From JADKHC01 sp047600805 (GTDB taxonomy: Bacteria; Verrucomicrobiota; Verrucomicrobiia; Opitutales; Opitutaceae): a DNA stretch of 64,000 nt. Made by a program: the position numbers and the translations under genes. The stretch is taken from positions 682,001 to 746,000 of the forward strand of contig JASGKG010000001.1 in NCBI GenBank assembly GCA_047600805.1, given 5' to 3'. This document shows, piece by piece, positions 17,823 through 26,524 of the stretch (positions are counted from its first letter, which is position 1; every line of letters starts with the position of its first letter). Below the pieces are notes generated by a model. That model was not told where the DNA came from and made no database searches. It saw nothing but the letters and a program-made list of their open reading frames with translations.

Positions 17823-18971
17823 TCAGCGGGCCACAGCTCCCGGATTGAAAAGCACTCTGGCCGATTGCGTCCAACAATTGCGTTGAGCCCATGCCAGCCC
17901 CGCGGACCCCAGCCGTTGTCGAAGCGTGTGATCGCTGATCAATTTTTCGAAAGCGGCAGTAAGTTGTGCGGGATGATTCGGCGGCACGAGGAGCCCGGTG
18001 ACGTTGTCGCTCACGGCCTCGGCGACCCCGCCCACGGTGTGCGCGACGATCGGCAAGCCATGGGCAGAAGCTTCGAGATAAACCAGACCGAAGCCTTCCA
18101 CGCTTTGTCCGTGATCGACGCTGGTCATTGCGAAAATATCTGCGCGGTCGTAAATTTCGTCGAGTTCTTCGTCGGGCAGGTCGCCGAAGAACCGGACAGC
18201 GAGATCGGACGCAGCGGCTGCGCGGCGAAGCGCGTCGGCGTAGGGTTTTTTCGTCTGGCTGCCAACGATCCAGTACTCGACGCGGTTGCGGAATTGCGGC
18301 GCCAGACTCTGCAGTGCGTGGAGCGTGATCAGCTGTCCCTTGCGTGGGTGAAGGCGACCGACGGTGAGAACGATCAACTTTTTCTTGGGTTCGTGGTTAG
18401 CACGGCTTACCACAGCGAAATCCGAACGCAGCGCTCCCGGTGTGAGGATTGCTTTTCCTGCCGCGTGGGGAAAGGCGTCGCAAAGCAGCTTATGCGTGTA
18501 GTTGCTCAGCGTGCTGATGCGGGAGGCGTGTTGTATCAGACGGCCTGTGAAGTATCGGGTGATCGGATTGCGGTGAAATTTGAGAATCTCGGAGCCGTGA
18601 AACGTCAGCACGAGCCTGTGCGGACGAAAGGCATGCGAATATTGGAGCAACATCATCGCCAGCATCGGACCGGGCTCGGGCAAATAGACTGTGGCGTAGC
18701 GCAGGCGGCGGCGGGCGGAAATCAGTTCGCGGGCGAGCTTTACTTGGCACGAAAAGTCGTGAGTCCCCTTCGTGGGCAGCCGATGCAACGTGAACGGCCA
18801 ATCTTTTTCTTGTGAAGGCGGTGCCGATTGAGCCCAAACCTCGACGGGAAAACCCAGGCTGGCTGTAGCTTTCGCTATTTCCTCGGTGAACGTGGCGATG
18901 CCCCCGCGCTTTGGGTAAAACTCGTGAGTAATTAAAAAAATCGGGCTTAGAGGAGAAGAGACGACGCTCAT
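17823..18971 (-). CDS. GT4 family glycosyltransferase
   Basis: A 382-residue GT-B enzyme. The N-terminal FLITHEFYPKRGGIATFTEE, the donor-domain VLTVGRLHPRKGQLITLHAL and the EX7E motif EGFGLVYLEASAHG identify it as GT4. It starts 245 bases from, and divergent to, the carrier protein-dehydratase gene, which places it next to a lipid-making locus, and a thioesterase follows it. Donor and acceptor cannot be read from the sequence. Confidence 0.9.
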   Translation of the reverse strand: MSVVSSPLSPIFLITHEFYPKRGGIATFTEEIAKATASLGFPVEVWAQSAPPSQEKDWPFTLHRLPTKGTHDFSCQVKLARELISARRRLRYATVYLPEPGPMLAMMLLQYSHAFRPHRLVLTFHGSEILKFHRNPITRYFTGRLIQHASRISTLSNYTHKLLCDAFPHAAGKAILTPGALRSDFAVVSRANHEPKKKLIVLTVGRLHPRKGQLITLHALQSLAPQFRNRVEYWIVGSQTKKPYADALRRAAAASDLAVRFFGDLPDEELDEIYDRADIFAMTSVDHGQSVEGFGLVYLEASAHGLPIVAHTVGGVAEAVSDNVTGLLVPPNHPAQLTAAFEKLISDHTLRQRLGSAGLAWAQRNCWTQSARVLFNPGAVAR

Positions 18972-19067
18972 TGGTCAGATGGCACTCGCCAAACAGGAAA
19001 CTTGGAATGTTTATGCGTCGGGGGCAAGGTTCTGTTGAGATTGCCCTCTACCAGAGTCCGTTCCCCG

Positions 19068-19073
19068 TATAAT
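19068..19073 (+). promoter_or_regulatory. Candidate -10 box upstream of lipid locus
   Basis: A perfect TATAAT lies 144 bases before the ATG of the carrier protein-dehydratase gene, in the 245-base divergent gap. No well-spaced -35 was found; TTGCCC at 19041-19046 leaves a 21-base spacer. Weak evidence. Confidence 0.3.
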
Positions 19074-19216
19074 GATCTACGGGAAACTTCTTCCGGCGGT
19101 GCCGGTCTGGACTAGCTCCGTCCTCCTGCGCGCTCGTCAAGAACCCAACCGAATAGGGGTAGATTTACGTTTACATCGGGAAATCGGATTACTTACTAAA
19201 ACTTCCCACGTCTATC

Positions 19217-20176
19217 ATGGCTGACGCTGCTTCTACACCGGTTGGTTCACCAACCCCGACTAACAACGCTCCCAAGCCGTTTACGGCCGAGGATGAAAAC
19301 ACGTTGCGGGAAACGCTCAAGCGGTGCTCCTCCGCCACGATCGAAGCAGCGCTTCAGTTTCGAAAGTCTCGAGACGTGACCCATGTGCCCGTCGTGGTGA
19401 TCGGCGTGATCGAGCGCTTCGTGGAGCCATCTCTCCGTCCGAAAATTCACACCGGTGACGAGGACCTCCGGATGGTCGAGGATCTCGGCATCGATTCTCT
19501 GACCATGATGGAGATCGTGATCTTGGTCGAAGACGTGCTCCAGATGCAGATTAACAACGAAGAGCTGCGCAATCTTCGTACCGTTGGCGACATCAAGACC
19601 TTCATCGATTGCAAAGCCCGCGGAATTCCGCCGCCGAAGCCCACGCGCCATCTTCCGATTGAACACATCGGGGCGGTCATGCCGATCCAACCGCCGTTCC
19701 TTTTCCTCAACGAGGCGTCCGTCAACAACCAGGCCGCTCACGGAAAGTACAAGATCACGGGCCAAGAATTTTTCCTCCAAGGCCATTTCAAGGATAATCC
19801 GGTCATGCCCGCTTCGATCATGATCGAAGCCTTGGGTCAGCTCGCGGTTCTCGCGTTGCTCGAAGGCGTGGTTCCCGTCGACGAGGGCAAAGTCATTGAC
19901 CCGAAGACAATTTTCTTCACTTCGTGCGAAGGCGTTCGTTGCCACCGCATCTGCAAGCCGGGCGAAGTGCTTTCGCTTTCCATCAAACCCAAGCGCGCGA
20001 AAATTCCGCTCGCTACCTTTGAAGGCTCGATTCGCGTTGGGCAGGAAAAGGCCGTTATCGCGGAAGAAATCACGTTAACCTACGGCACGATGGATGCGGC
20101 TGCTGCTCAGGCTCCCGTTGCTGCTCCCGCGGCATCAGCGGCGACACCTGCGACCAGCCAAGCTCCCACTACTTAA
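19217..20176 (+). CDS. Acyl carrier protein-FabZ-like dehydratase fusion
   Basis: A 319-residue fusion. Residues about 55-135 are an acyl carrier protein, with the phosphopantetheine Ser S94 in GIDSLTMMEI. Residues about 145-290 are a hotdog dehydratase of the FabA/FabZ type: QGHFKDNPVMPASIMIEALGQ supplies H190 and E204, matching the catalytic His and Glu. The N-terminal 50 residues are a Pro/Thr-rich and helical lead; the tail (about 292-319) is Ala/Pro-rich. Carrier and 3-hydroxyacyl dehydratase functions in one chain suggest a dedicated fatty acyl or polyene pathway rather than primary FASII. A ketosynthase and a reductase follow on the same strand. Confidence 0.9.
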   Translation: MADAASTPVGSPTPTNNAPKPFTAEDENTLRETLKRCSSATIEAALQFRKSRDVTHVPVVVIGVIERFVEPSLRPKIHTGDEDLRMVEDLGIDSLTMMEIVILVEDVLQMQINNEELRNLRTVGDIKTFIDCKARGIPPPKPTRHLPIEHIGAVMPIQPPFLFLNEASVNNQAAHGKYKITGQEFFLQGHFKDNPVMPASIMIEALGQLAVLALLEGVVPVDEGKVIDPKTIFFTSCEGVRCHRICKPGEVLSLSIKPKRAKIPLATFEGSIRVGQEKAVIAEEITLTYGTMDAAAAQAPVAAPAASAATPATSQAPTT

Positions 20177-20204
20177 TCGCCGACTCTACAGCGGGAGGGG
20201 ATAA

Positions 20205-20232
20205 CCGTCCAAAACCGGAGCGGTTTTGACGG
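20205..20232 (+). terminator. Intergenic hairpin inside lipid operon
   Basis: CAAAACCG (20210-20217), loop GAG, CGGTTTTG (20221-20228), extended by CCGT/ACGG around a one-base bulge. It sits 28 bases after the fusion gene and has no T-run, so it may be an attenuator or an mRNA end-protecting hairpin that lowers expression of the ketosynthase relative to the carrier gene. Confidence 0.45.
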
Positions 20233-20317
20233 GTTTCCCGAGTGACAGGAGGCTTGCAGAAGCAGGTTTCTGGCTGTCATCTTGCTGCCTTTCCAAGCAA
20301 ATCACCTCTAGGTTTAC

Positions 20318-21580
20318 ATGCCCAAGGTTTACATCACTGGCCTCGGTTTTATCACAAGCATCGGCAACGACCGTTCGGCCGTGACGCAGAGCCTGAAAGA
20401 GTTGCGTCACGGGATCGTGCTTTATCCGCCGTTCCAGAAACCTGAGATCCCCGTGAAGGTGGCTGCGACGGTTAAAGGTTTCGAGACGGATTCCTACGAT
20501 CCAGAAGACTGGACCTATCCGGAGCGCTACAGCATCAAGCGCGAGTTGATTCGCAGCATGAGTTCCAACGTGCTGTACGCGTATTGCGCGATGCTACAGG
20601 CGGTGGAAGACGCCAAATTAACCGAGGCCGACTGGTCCAACGATCAAACTGGTCTTTATGCCGCTTCGGGTGGTTCCCCCCATCTGCTCGGGCATTTGAT
20701 GCAGCGAATGCACACCTTGGGCGTGATGCGTTGCTCTCCAATGGGCATCGTCGCTTCGATTGCCGGCACGTTGAATTTTAATTTGGTGGCGCATTTCAAA
20801 ATCAAAGGCGCATCCTGTGGCTTCTCCTCGGCCTGTGCATCGTCAGCCCACGCCATGGGTTTTGCCTACGATGAAATCGCGCTTGGTCGGCAAAAGCGGA
20901 TGTTTGTCGTCGGCGCCGAAGACATTAACATTAACAGCGTGCTGCCTTTTGCCGGGATGCGTGCGTTATCGTTGCAAGCTGATCCTGACAAAGCTTCGCG
21001 CCCCTTCGACGCGGCGCGCGACGGTTTCGTGGGCACGGGCGGAGCGACGGTGGTTGTTTTGGAGAGCGAGGAAGAGGTCTCCCGCCGTGGAGTGAAGCCT
21101 TATTGCGAGCTTGTTGGTTGGGGACAGGCTTCGGATGGCCACAACGTTGCGATCTCGCATCCCGAGGGTTCCGGCCTGCGTGCGGCGATGGAACTCGCGT
21201 TGCGAGCCACGCGCCTCTCGCCGGGCGATATCGGTTACATCAACGCACATGGCACATCGACGCCGATTGGCGACGTTTCTGAAGCAAAGGCGGTTCGTGC
21301 AGTCTTTTCTCCGAGTGGCGCGCGTCCGGCGGTGAGCAGCACGAAAGCACTGACCGGTCATGGACTTTCTCTTGCGGGCGCAATGGAATCTGGCTTCTGC
21401 GCCTTGGCTCTCCGGGATGGTTTTGTTCCTGGTTCCGCACATATCACCACGATCGATCCGGCTTGTGCCGATCTGAATATACCGCGCACCACGGAGGCGC
21501 GCACCGTTGATGTCGCGATGAGCAACAGCAGCGGGTTTGGCGGCGCGAACGTCAGTCTCGTGCTTCGCCGGGTGCCGTAG
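20318..21580 (+). CDS. Beta-ketoacyl-ACP synthase (FabF-like)
   Basis: A 420-residue condensing enzyme with the full Cys-His-His triad: C173 in SSACASSAHA, H311 in NAHGTSTPIGD and H348 in STKALTGHGLSLAGA. It elongates acyl chains by Claisen condensation with malonyl-ACP. Upstream lies its likely carrier (141-base gap) and two bases downstream starts the reductase. The sequence departs from housekeeping FabF around residues 30-80, supporting a specialised role. Whether it makes a fatty acid or an aryl-polyene-like chain cannot be decided from the sequence. Confidence 0.92.
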   Translation: MPKVYITGLGFITSIGNDRSAVTQSLKELRHGIVLYPPFQKPEIPVKVAATVKGFETDSYDPEDWTYPERYSIKRELIRSMSSNVLYAYCAMLQAVEDAKLTEADWSNDQTGLYAASGGSPHLLGHLMQRMHTLGVMRCSPMGIVASIAGTLNFNLVAHFKIKGASCGFSSACASSAHAMGFAYDEIALGRQKRMFVVGAEDININSVLPFAGMRALSLQADPDKASRPFDAARDGFVGTGGATVVVLESEEEVSRRGVKPYCELVGWGQASDGHNVAISHPEGSGLRAAMELALRATRLSPGDIGYINAHGTSTPIGDVSEAKAVRAVFSPSGARPAVSSTKALTGHGLSLAGAMESGFCALALRDGFVPGSAHITTIDPACADLNIPRTTEARTVDVAMSNSSGFGGANVSLVLRRVP

Positions 21581-21582
21581 AC

Positions 21583-22413
21583 GTGGAGAAACTCTCCAGT
21601 TCGTTCAGGACTGCGTTTGTTACGGGGGCCTCCGCCGGCCTCGGGCGTGCATTTGCCGAGATGCTTCTCGAAGAGGGCGTGCGGGTGTGGGGAACGGCCC
21701 GGGATTTGAACCGACTGGAGCCGTTGCGGCCTCGGGAAGGCTTCACGGGTGTCGTTCTGGATTTGGAAAATTCTGAGCGGGCGTCGCTGGCCTTCCAGGA
21801 GGCTGCTGAGGCGGCTGGCGGTTTCGATTTGTTAGTTAACAACGCTGGCTATGGTGTGTTCGGCTCGTTTGCGGCTGTTGATTTTGATGTCTGGCAAAAA
21901 CAATTTGACGCGATGATTGGCACGGCTGCGCGATTGTCGCACGTGGCGCTTAGGCAGATGCTCGCTGCGCGCCGCGGTTGCATCGTGAACGTTGCGTCGC
22001 TTGCGGCTGAGTTTCCGCTGCCATTTATGAGCGGCTACAACGTCGCGAAGGCCGGTCTATCGGCGTTGTCGGAAAGCCTGATGCTCGAAACGCGCGGCAC
22101 CGGGGTGGTGGTGATCGATTTTCGGCCGGGCGACTACCGCACCGGGTTTAACCGCTCGATGCAACGGGTTCCGGCGAGCGGAAGTCCCGACGCGAGGCAG
22201 ACGCGGGCTTGGGCCGCACTCGAAGTGAACTTAAACCAAGCGCAACCGGCAGAACGCGCTGCGGACGTCCTTCGTTGTGCGCTGCGTCGGCGGAAGTCCG
22301 GCACGGTGCGCAGTGGTTCGTTTCTGCAGGCTGGGCTTGCTCCATTTTTCATGAGGTTCGTCCCGCTCTCCTGGCGGAGGTGGGTTGTCGCACGCTATTA
22401 CGGGATCAGCTAA
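21583..22413 (+). CDS. Short-chain dehydrogenase/reductase
   Basis: A 276-residue classical SDR. The cofactor motif is TGASAGLG, NNAG follows, and the catalytic Tyr and Lys are in YNVAK with a Ser upstream in VASLAAE. The start is a GTG two bases after the ketosynthase stop, so translation is probably coupled. By position it could be the 3-ketoacyl reductase of this lipid pathway, but the sequence looks more like general-purpose SDRs than FabG. A basic C-terminus (RRRKSG and SWRRW) may contact the membrane. Confidence 0.88.
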   Translation: MEKLSSSFRTAFVTGASAGLGRAFAEMLLEEGVRVWGTARDLNRLEPLRPREGFTGVVLDLENSERASLAFQEAAEAAGGFDLLVNNAGYGVFGSFAAVDFDVWQKQFDAMIGTAARLSHVALRQMLAARRGCIVNVASLAAEFPLPFMSGYNVAKAGLSALSESLMLETRGTGVVVIDFRPGDYRTGFNRSMQRVPASGSPDARQTRAWAALEVNLNQAQPAERAADVLRCALRRRKSGTVRSGSFLQAGLAPFFMRFVPLSWRRWVVARYYGIS

Positions 22414-22414
22414 A

Positions 22415-23617
22415 ATGGCCAAAGTTCGCATACTGGTACTGACATCAAGCACGGGGGGCGGACACGACGCCCGCGCCGAAGCATTCGCTGAATGGTGTTT
22501 TCAGCTGTACCGACACGGCGTCGACGTGCGGATCGAACAGATGCTGGAGAAATCGTCCATCGTGAACCGGAGCGGCGTGAATCTCTACAATTGGATACAG
22601 AAGCGGGTTCCGGCACTGCACACGGCTTATTACGCGATCATTGAACTGTTGAGCGTGATCAACAAAAAGAGCGTCAAGCTCGGTCGCGAGTATTACATCA
22701 AGGTCCTCAAGGACTACCGCCCGCATCTCGTGTTTAGCGTTCACGATTGTCTGAATCGTGGCTATTTCCAACTCGCCCGAAAAATCCTCGGCGCTGATAA
22801 AGTGCGTTGCGCCACTTATTGCGGTGAGTTTTCCGGCGGTTGGGGTTACAGTATCAATTGGATAGAGCCAACGGTCGACCTCTACATCTCGCGGACGCCG
22901 ACCGCGCGGGATTACGCCATCAAGAAAGGCGTCGATCCGAGTAGGGCACTCGTGCGCGGACACTTGATGCGCCCGCGTTCGCATCTTGAAGTGCTCGATG
23001 AAAGTAGTCGCGCCAAGTACCGCACTGAAACGCTCGGGCTGCGGCCGGATTTGTTCACGGTGTTCCTCGCGACTGGTGGAAATGGCGCGAACAACCACCT
23101 GCAACTGCTTCCAGCTTTGTTGCCGCATGCCGAACGGTGTCAGGCGATCGTCATTTGCGGGCGAAACAAAGACATTTATCACCAACTCCTGCACTGGCGC
23201 GCGCTCAACCCGGAGTTCAATTGTTTTATCGATGGTTATTCGGACAACGTGCACCTTTTGATGCAGTGCAGCGATGCCATCGTCACACGCGGGGGAACGA
23301 CGACTTGCGCGAAGGCCCTGCATTTCAGGTGCCCGATCATTTTCAACGCCTTCGGAGGAATCATGCCGCAGGAGTCGCTCACTTGGAAATTTTTCCGCAA
23401 CGGCGCGCGCTCCACAAAAGTCGAAAATACAGCTGATTTCAGCCAATTGATCGACCTCTGGATGACCGATGCCGACGCCTATTCGCACTATAAAAAGGAT
23501 TTCCTTAGTCTCCGTTACGAGGAGGATCCGACGATCTTGATCGACGAGTTGGTGAATCTTGCGCGCGGGGAGAACGGTACAAGGCCCGTCCGTCGTGCGT
23601 TTCCTCCAGCAAAATAG
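22415..23617 (+). CDS. GT28 family, MGDG synthase-like glycosyltransferase
   Basis: A 400-residue GT-B enzyme starting at ATG 22415, one base after the SDR stop. LVLTSSTGGGHDARAEAFAEW is the N-terminal signature of the monogalactosyldiacylglycerol synthase family, and TRGGTTTCAKALHF lies in the C-terminal donor site of GT28 enzymes. Relatives transfer Gal, Glc or GlcNAc from a nucleotide sugar to diacylglycerol-type lipids at the inner membrane. Its place after a fatty acyl gene set suggests it glycosylates the lipid made there; that link is inference. Confidence 0.88.
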   Translation: MAKVRILVLTSSTGGGHDARAEAFAEWCFQLYRHGVDVRIEQMLEKSSIVNRSGVNLYNWIQKRVPALHTAYYAIIELLSVINKKSVKLGREYYIKVLKDYRPHLVFSVHDCLNRGYFQLARKILGADKVRCATYCGEFSGGWGYSINWIEPTVDLYISRTPTARDYAIKKGVDPSRALVRGHLMRPRSHLEVLDESSRAKYRTETLGLRPDLFTVFLATGGNGANNHLQLLPALLPHAERCQAIVICGRNKDIYHQLLHWRALNPEFNCFIDGYSDNVHLLMQCSDAIVTRGGTTTCAKALHFRCPIIFNAFGGIMPQESLTWKFFRNGARSTKVENTADFSQLIDLWMTDADAYSHYKKDFLSLRYEEDPTILIDELVNLARGENGTRPVRRAFPPAK

Positions 23618-23658
23618 GGTGCGAAGGTGCTTCCCGTCCGCCGGTTATTTTCTCTAGT

Positions 23659-24924
23659 TTGTCAGGCTTGAGCCAGCGACCTCTAACCATTGCCTATCTC
23701 TTCACGACTTTCCCAAAGTCGACCGAAACGTTTCTGCAGCGCGAAATTTCCGCGATGAAGCAACTTGGGGTTAACTTACGGATCTATTCGCTTTGGGGCG
23801 GTGGGCCGCAGTTCTCAGGAGTCCCTGTGAGGACGTTCAACAAATGGCGGTTGCTCCAGCTGTTTTGGATCATCCCGTGGGTCGCCGTCGCGCATTGGAA
23901 CGTGTTCGGCATCCTCTTGCGAGGCTTGCTCACGCGCCGTGCTCCCTCGTGGCTCAATTTTTGGGAGAACATGCTTGGCGCGGGTTTTGCCGCTCTGAAC
24001 TACAGAAGCTTCAGAAAAGATCCGCCGGACTTGATCCACGCTGCTTGGGGTGGGGCGCCGGCTACGGCTGCTTGGTGCTTGGGGCGGGTTAATGGGCATC
24101 GCTACAGCGCTGCGGCTCATGCTTATGATATCTACGAACACGGCGGCGATTGGTGGCTGGAAGAAAAACTCGCTGACGCGCAATTTGTCCACACGTCGAC
24201 GATGATGGGCAAGAACTCGCTGGTCGAGCGCGGCATCGACGCCGCCAAGATTCACGTGATTCGGCGCGGGCTCGATCGTTTCCCTCAGTGCAAGTCACCG
24301 CGTACGGTGCGTTCGCCGCTCTTGATCGTTTGTATCGCGCGCTTGGTGGAAAAAAAAGGGCTCGATCACCAGCTGAAAATCTACGCGCGGCTCAAGCGCA
24401 ATGGCTTCGATTTCGAAGCTCGCATCATTGGCGATGGACCGTTGGGTGCAGAGTTGCAGCGGATGACGAACGAGCTTGGTCTTGCCGAGTGGGTGCGGTT
24501 TACGGGACATCTTCCGTTGGAGAAAATTTGGGAGCAACTTGAATGGGCCGACGTGCTTGTTCACACCGGTGTTGTTGCCCCGAGTGGCGATCGCGATGGT
24601 TTGCCCAACGTCATTCCCGAGGCGATGGCCGCCGGTACGTTGGTCGTGACCTCACCGGCGGCGGCCACGACCGAAGCGATTACCCATATGGAAACCGGCC
24701 TCGTTGCCGAAGTGACCGATTTGGCTGCTTGGGAAAATGCGCTGCGCGAGCTCTCCGAGGACGATTTGTTGGTGGAAAAGCTTCAAACGAACGCGCGCAA
24801 GTGGGTTGAGGAGAATTTTGATGCGCACAAAAACGGCGCGCGACTGCACGCCCTGTTTCAAGAAACTTCCGTGCGCAATGAGCAGGGAGCGACACCGCTC
24901 GCTGCGACTGCGACGCAGCTATGA
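23659..24924 (+). CDS. GT4 family glycosyltransferase
   Basis: About 421 residues. AYLFTTFPKSTETFLQREI is typical of GT4 enzymes of exopolysaccharide and glycolipid synthesis. The donor domain has CIARLVEKKGLDHQLKIYARL, ARIIGDGPLG and a DGLPNVIPEAMAAG version of the EX7E motif. The start is not certain: a TTG at 23659 opens the frame and another TTG lies nine bases on. A stretch at about 70-100 is hydrophobic and may hold it on the membrane. It overlaps the next glycosyltransferase by four bases (ATGA). Confidence 0.88.
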   Translation: MSGLSQRPLTIAYLFTTFPKSTETFLQREISAMKQLGVNLRIYSLWGGGPQFSGVPVRTFNKWRLLQLFWIIPWVAVAHWNVFGILLRGLLTRRAPSWLNFWENMLGAGFAALNYRSFRKDPPDLIHAAWGGAPATAAWCLGRVNGHRYSAAAHAYDIYEHGGDWWLEEKLADAQFVHTSTMMGKNSLVERGIDAAKIHVIRRGLDRFPQCKSPRTVRSPLLIVCIARLVEKKGLDHQLKIYARLKRNGFDFEARIIGDGPLGAELQRMTNELGLAEWVRFTGHLPLEKIWEQLEWADVLVHTGVVAPSGDRDGLPNVIPEAMAAGTLVVTSPAAATTEAITHMETGLVAEVTDLAAWENALRELSEDDLLVEKLQTNARKWVEENFDAHKNGARLHALFQETSVRNEQGATPLAATATQL

Positions 24925-25991
24925 TCTACTTCGATCTCAGCCGAACCAAAAACGCGAAGCACCACTCCGGCCTCACGCGAGTGAGCAACCGCTTGGCGCG
25001 GGAGTTCGGCTCGGCCGTGCAACCCGTCGCGATCGCTGTACCCGGCCGCGGTCCCGCGGAATGCGCGGCTGCGTTTCAGCCGAAGGTTGACGACTGGTGG
25101 CTCACGGCCGAACTTTTTTCCGAACACGAATGCCCCGGAATGTGGAAATTTATTCGCGAGCGCCCCTGCAAGCTCGCGGCGATCTTTCACGACGCGATTC
25201 CGTTGCGGTTTCCGCACACCACCTGGCCGCAGAGCGTCGCCCGCCAGCCGGAGTACATGAAAATGCTCGCCGAATTCGACTTCGTTTTTGCCGATTCGGA
25301 AGTGAGCCGTCAGGATTTGCTTAGTTTTTGGCGGTGGCAAAATGTCGAGCCCCGGGCTACCGTGGAGACGCTTCCGCTTGGCTCGGATTTTTCGGGCCAG
25401 TCGCGCGTGCAACGACCAGCTGACAAGAACCGATCTGGCCTTCTTTGCATAGGAATTCTCGAGCCGCGGAAGAATCAAGCCTTCCTTCTCGACGTGTGTG
25501 AGCGGCTTTGGCGGGAGAATATAGTTTTTGATCTGCATCTCATTGGTCGTGTGAATCCGCACTTCGGGAAGCCCGTACTTCAAAAGATCGAGGCTATGCG
25601 ACAGCAATGGCGCGGGCTGCACTTTCACGCTGCGGCGAACGACGCTGTAGTGACGAGCCTCTACGGAAAGGTTCGGGCAAGTGTTTTTCCCACCGTTGCG
25701 GAAGGTTGCGGGCTGCCGTTGCTCGAAGCGCTCTGGCAGGGGATACCGTGCATCTGCAGCGACTTGCCGGTGTTGCGCGAAAACACCGAGGGCGGCGGTT
25801 GCCTCGCTGTTCCGGTCGATGACCTTGAGGCGTGGGCCGCAGCCCTTCAGCGGGTGCTGACCGACGACGCATTTTATAGTGGTCTTGTTGATCAAGCGAT
25901 TGCTCGGCCTTTGCCCCTCTGGAGTGAAACTGCCAAGACAATCCTTGGCCGTTTGGCGGCTTCAAACTGCGGCACGAGTTCTCAGTCTTAA
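24921..25991 (+). CDS. GT4 family glycosyltransferase
   Basis: A 356-residue enzyme translationally coupled to the preceding one (ATGA). It has AAIFHDAIPLRFP in the acceptor domain, GILEPRKNQAFLLDVCERL and the EX7E motif AEGCGLPLLEALWQG. The N-terminal Rossmann part is short and lacks a clear glycine-rich loop, as in a subgroup of GT4 enzymes that recognise growing saccharides. It ends the lipid/glycan gene run; a decayed acetyltransferase lies immediately downstream. Confidence 0.87.
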   Translation: MIYFDLSRTKNAKHHSGLTRVSNRLAREFGSAVQPVAIAVPGRGPAECAAAFQPKVDDWWLTAELFSEHECPGMWKFIRERPCKLAAIFHDAIPLRFPHTTWPQSVARQPEYMKMLAEFDFVFADSEVSRQDLLSFWRWQNVEPRATVETLPLGSDFSGQSRVQRPADKNRSGLLCIGILEPRKNQAFLLDVCERLWRENIVFDLHLIGRVNPHFGKPVLQKIEAMRQQWRGLHFHAAANDAVVTSLYGKVRASVFPTVAEGCGLPLLEALWQGIPCICSDLPVLRENTEGGGCLAVPVDDLEAWAAALQRVLTDDAFYSGLVDQAIARPLPLWSETAKTILGRLAASNCGTSSQS

Positions 25992-26020
25992 GTTTATTAG
26001 TCGAAAATTCGTTGTGGTTG

Positions 26021-26292
26021 TTAGACATCATCCGGGTGGCGATTGGCTGCCATGAGCTGATCGGTCGGCCGATGCAGGTCTACGCAGTGACACCTCCGCT
26101 GGACGCTGCGTGTCGTCGCACTGGCTGGAGCATGCAAGGCCGGTCGCTCTTGGTTCAGACGTTTGGATCGGCAGTGGCATAGTTATTCGCTTGGGTGTAC
26201 GATCGGCGATCGTGCGATCATCGGCGCGGGATGTAGCGGGCGACCTCGTCATTGCTGGGAATTAGACAAAGGTGGTTCGTCAGCTCGGCGGA
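26021..26292 (+). pseudogene. Decayed hexapeptide-repeat acetyltransferase (Maa/LacA type)
   Basis: Fragments of a left-handed beta-helix acetyltransferase occur in order but in different frames. They are VAIGCHEL and MQVYAVTPPLDAACRRTG, then EHARPVALGSDVWIGSG, then TIGDRAIIGAG, then DVAGDLVIAGN, a stop, and TKVVRQL. Together they match the second half of sugar O-acetyltransferases. At least three frameshifts (near 26124, 26195 and 26228) and one in-frame stop (26263) break it, and the N-terminal half is missing. It follows the glycosyltransferase run, so a sugar acetylation step was probably lost. Confidence 0.8.
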
Positions 26293-26524
26293 TGCGCGCC
26301 TCGGACGAGCTCGGGCAGGCACGCGGCGTTGGTGGTCCCGTGACGAAATAGGATAGGGCGGAAGATTACGGCGCGTTAAGCGAGTTTGTCCAAGGCCGGA
26401 TAGGCTTCTTCTCCGTATTCGAAGGGGAACTACGGGACGAACGGGTCGGTCGCTCACCTGTACAATCCGCGGTGGGCCTCTTTAACCGCTTAAAACCAAC
26501 AAATTCACCTCTTATTTATAGTTT

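Noticed and set aside
22445..23488. Open frame of 347 codons on the minus strand
   Set aside because: Antisense to the GT28 enzyme; no start context or family similarity.
24858..25895. Open frame of 345 codons on the minus strand
   Set aside because: Antisense to a GT4 enzyme with a clear EX7E motif.
19217..26000. Complete aryl polyene biosynthetic cluster
   Set aside because: Key genes (ammonia lyase, acyltransferase, MMPL-type exporter, LolA-like protein) are not present in or around the set.
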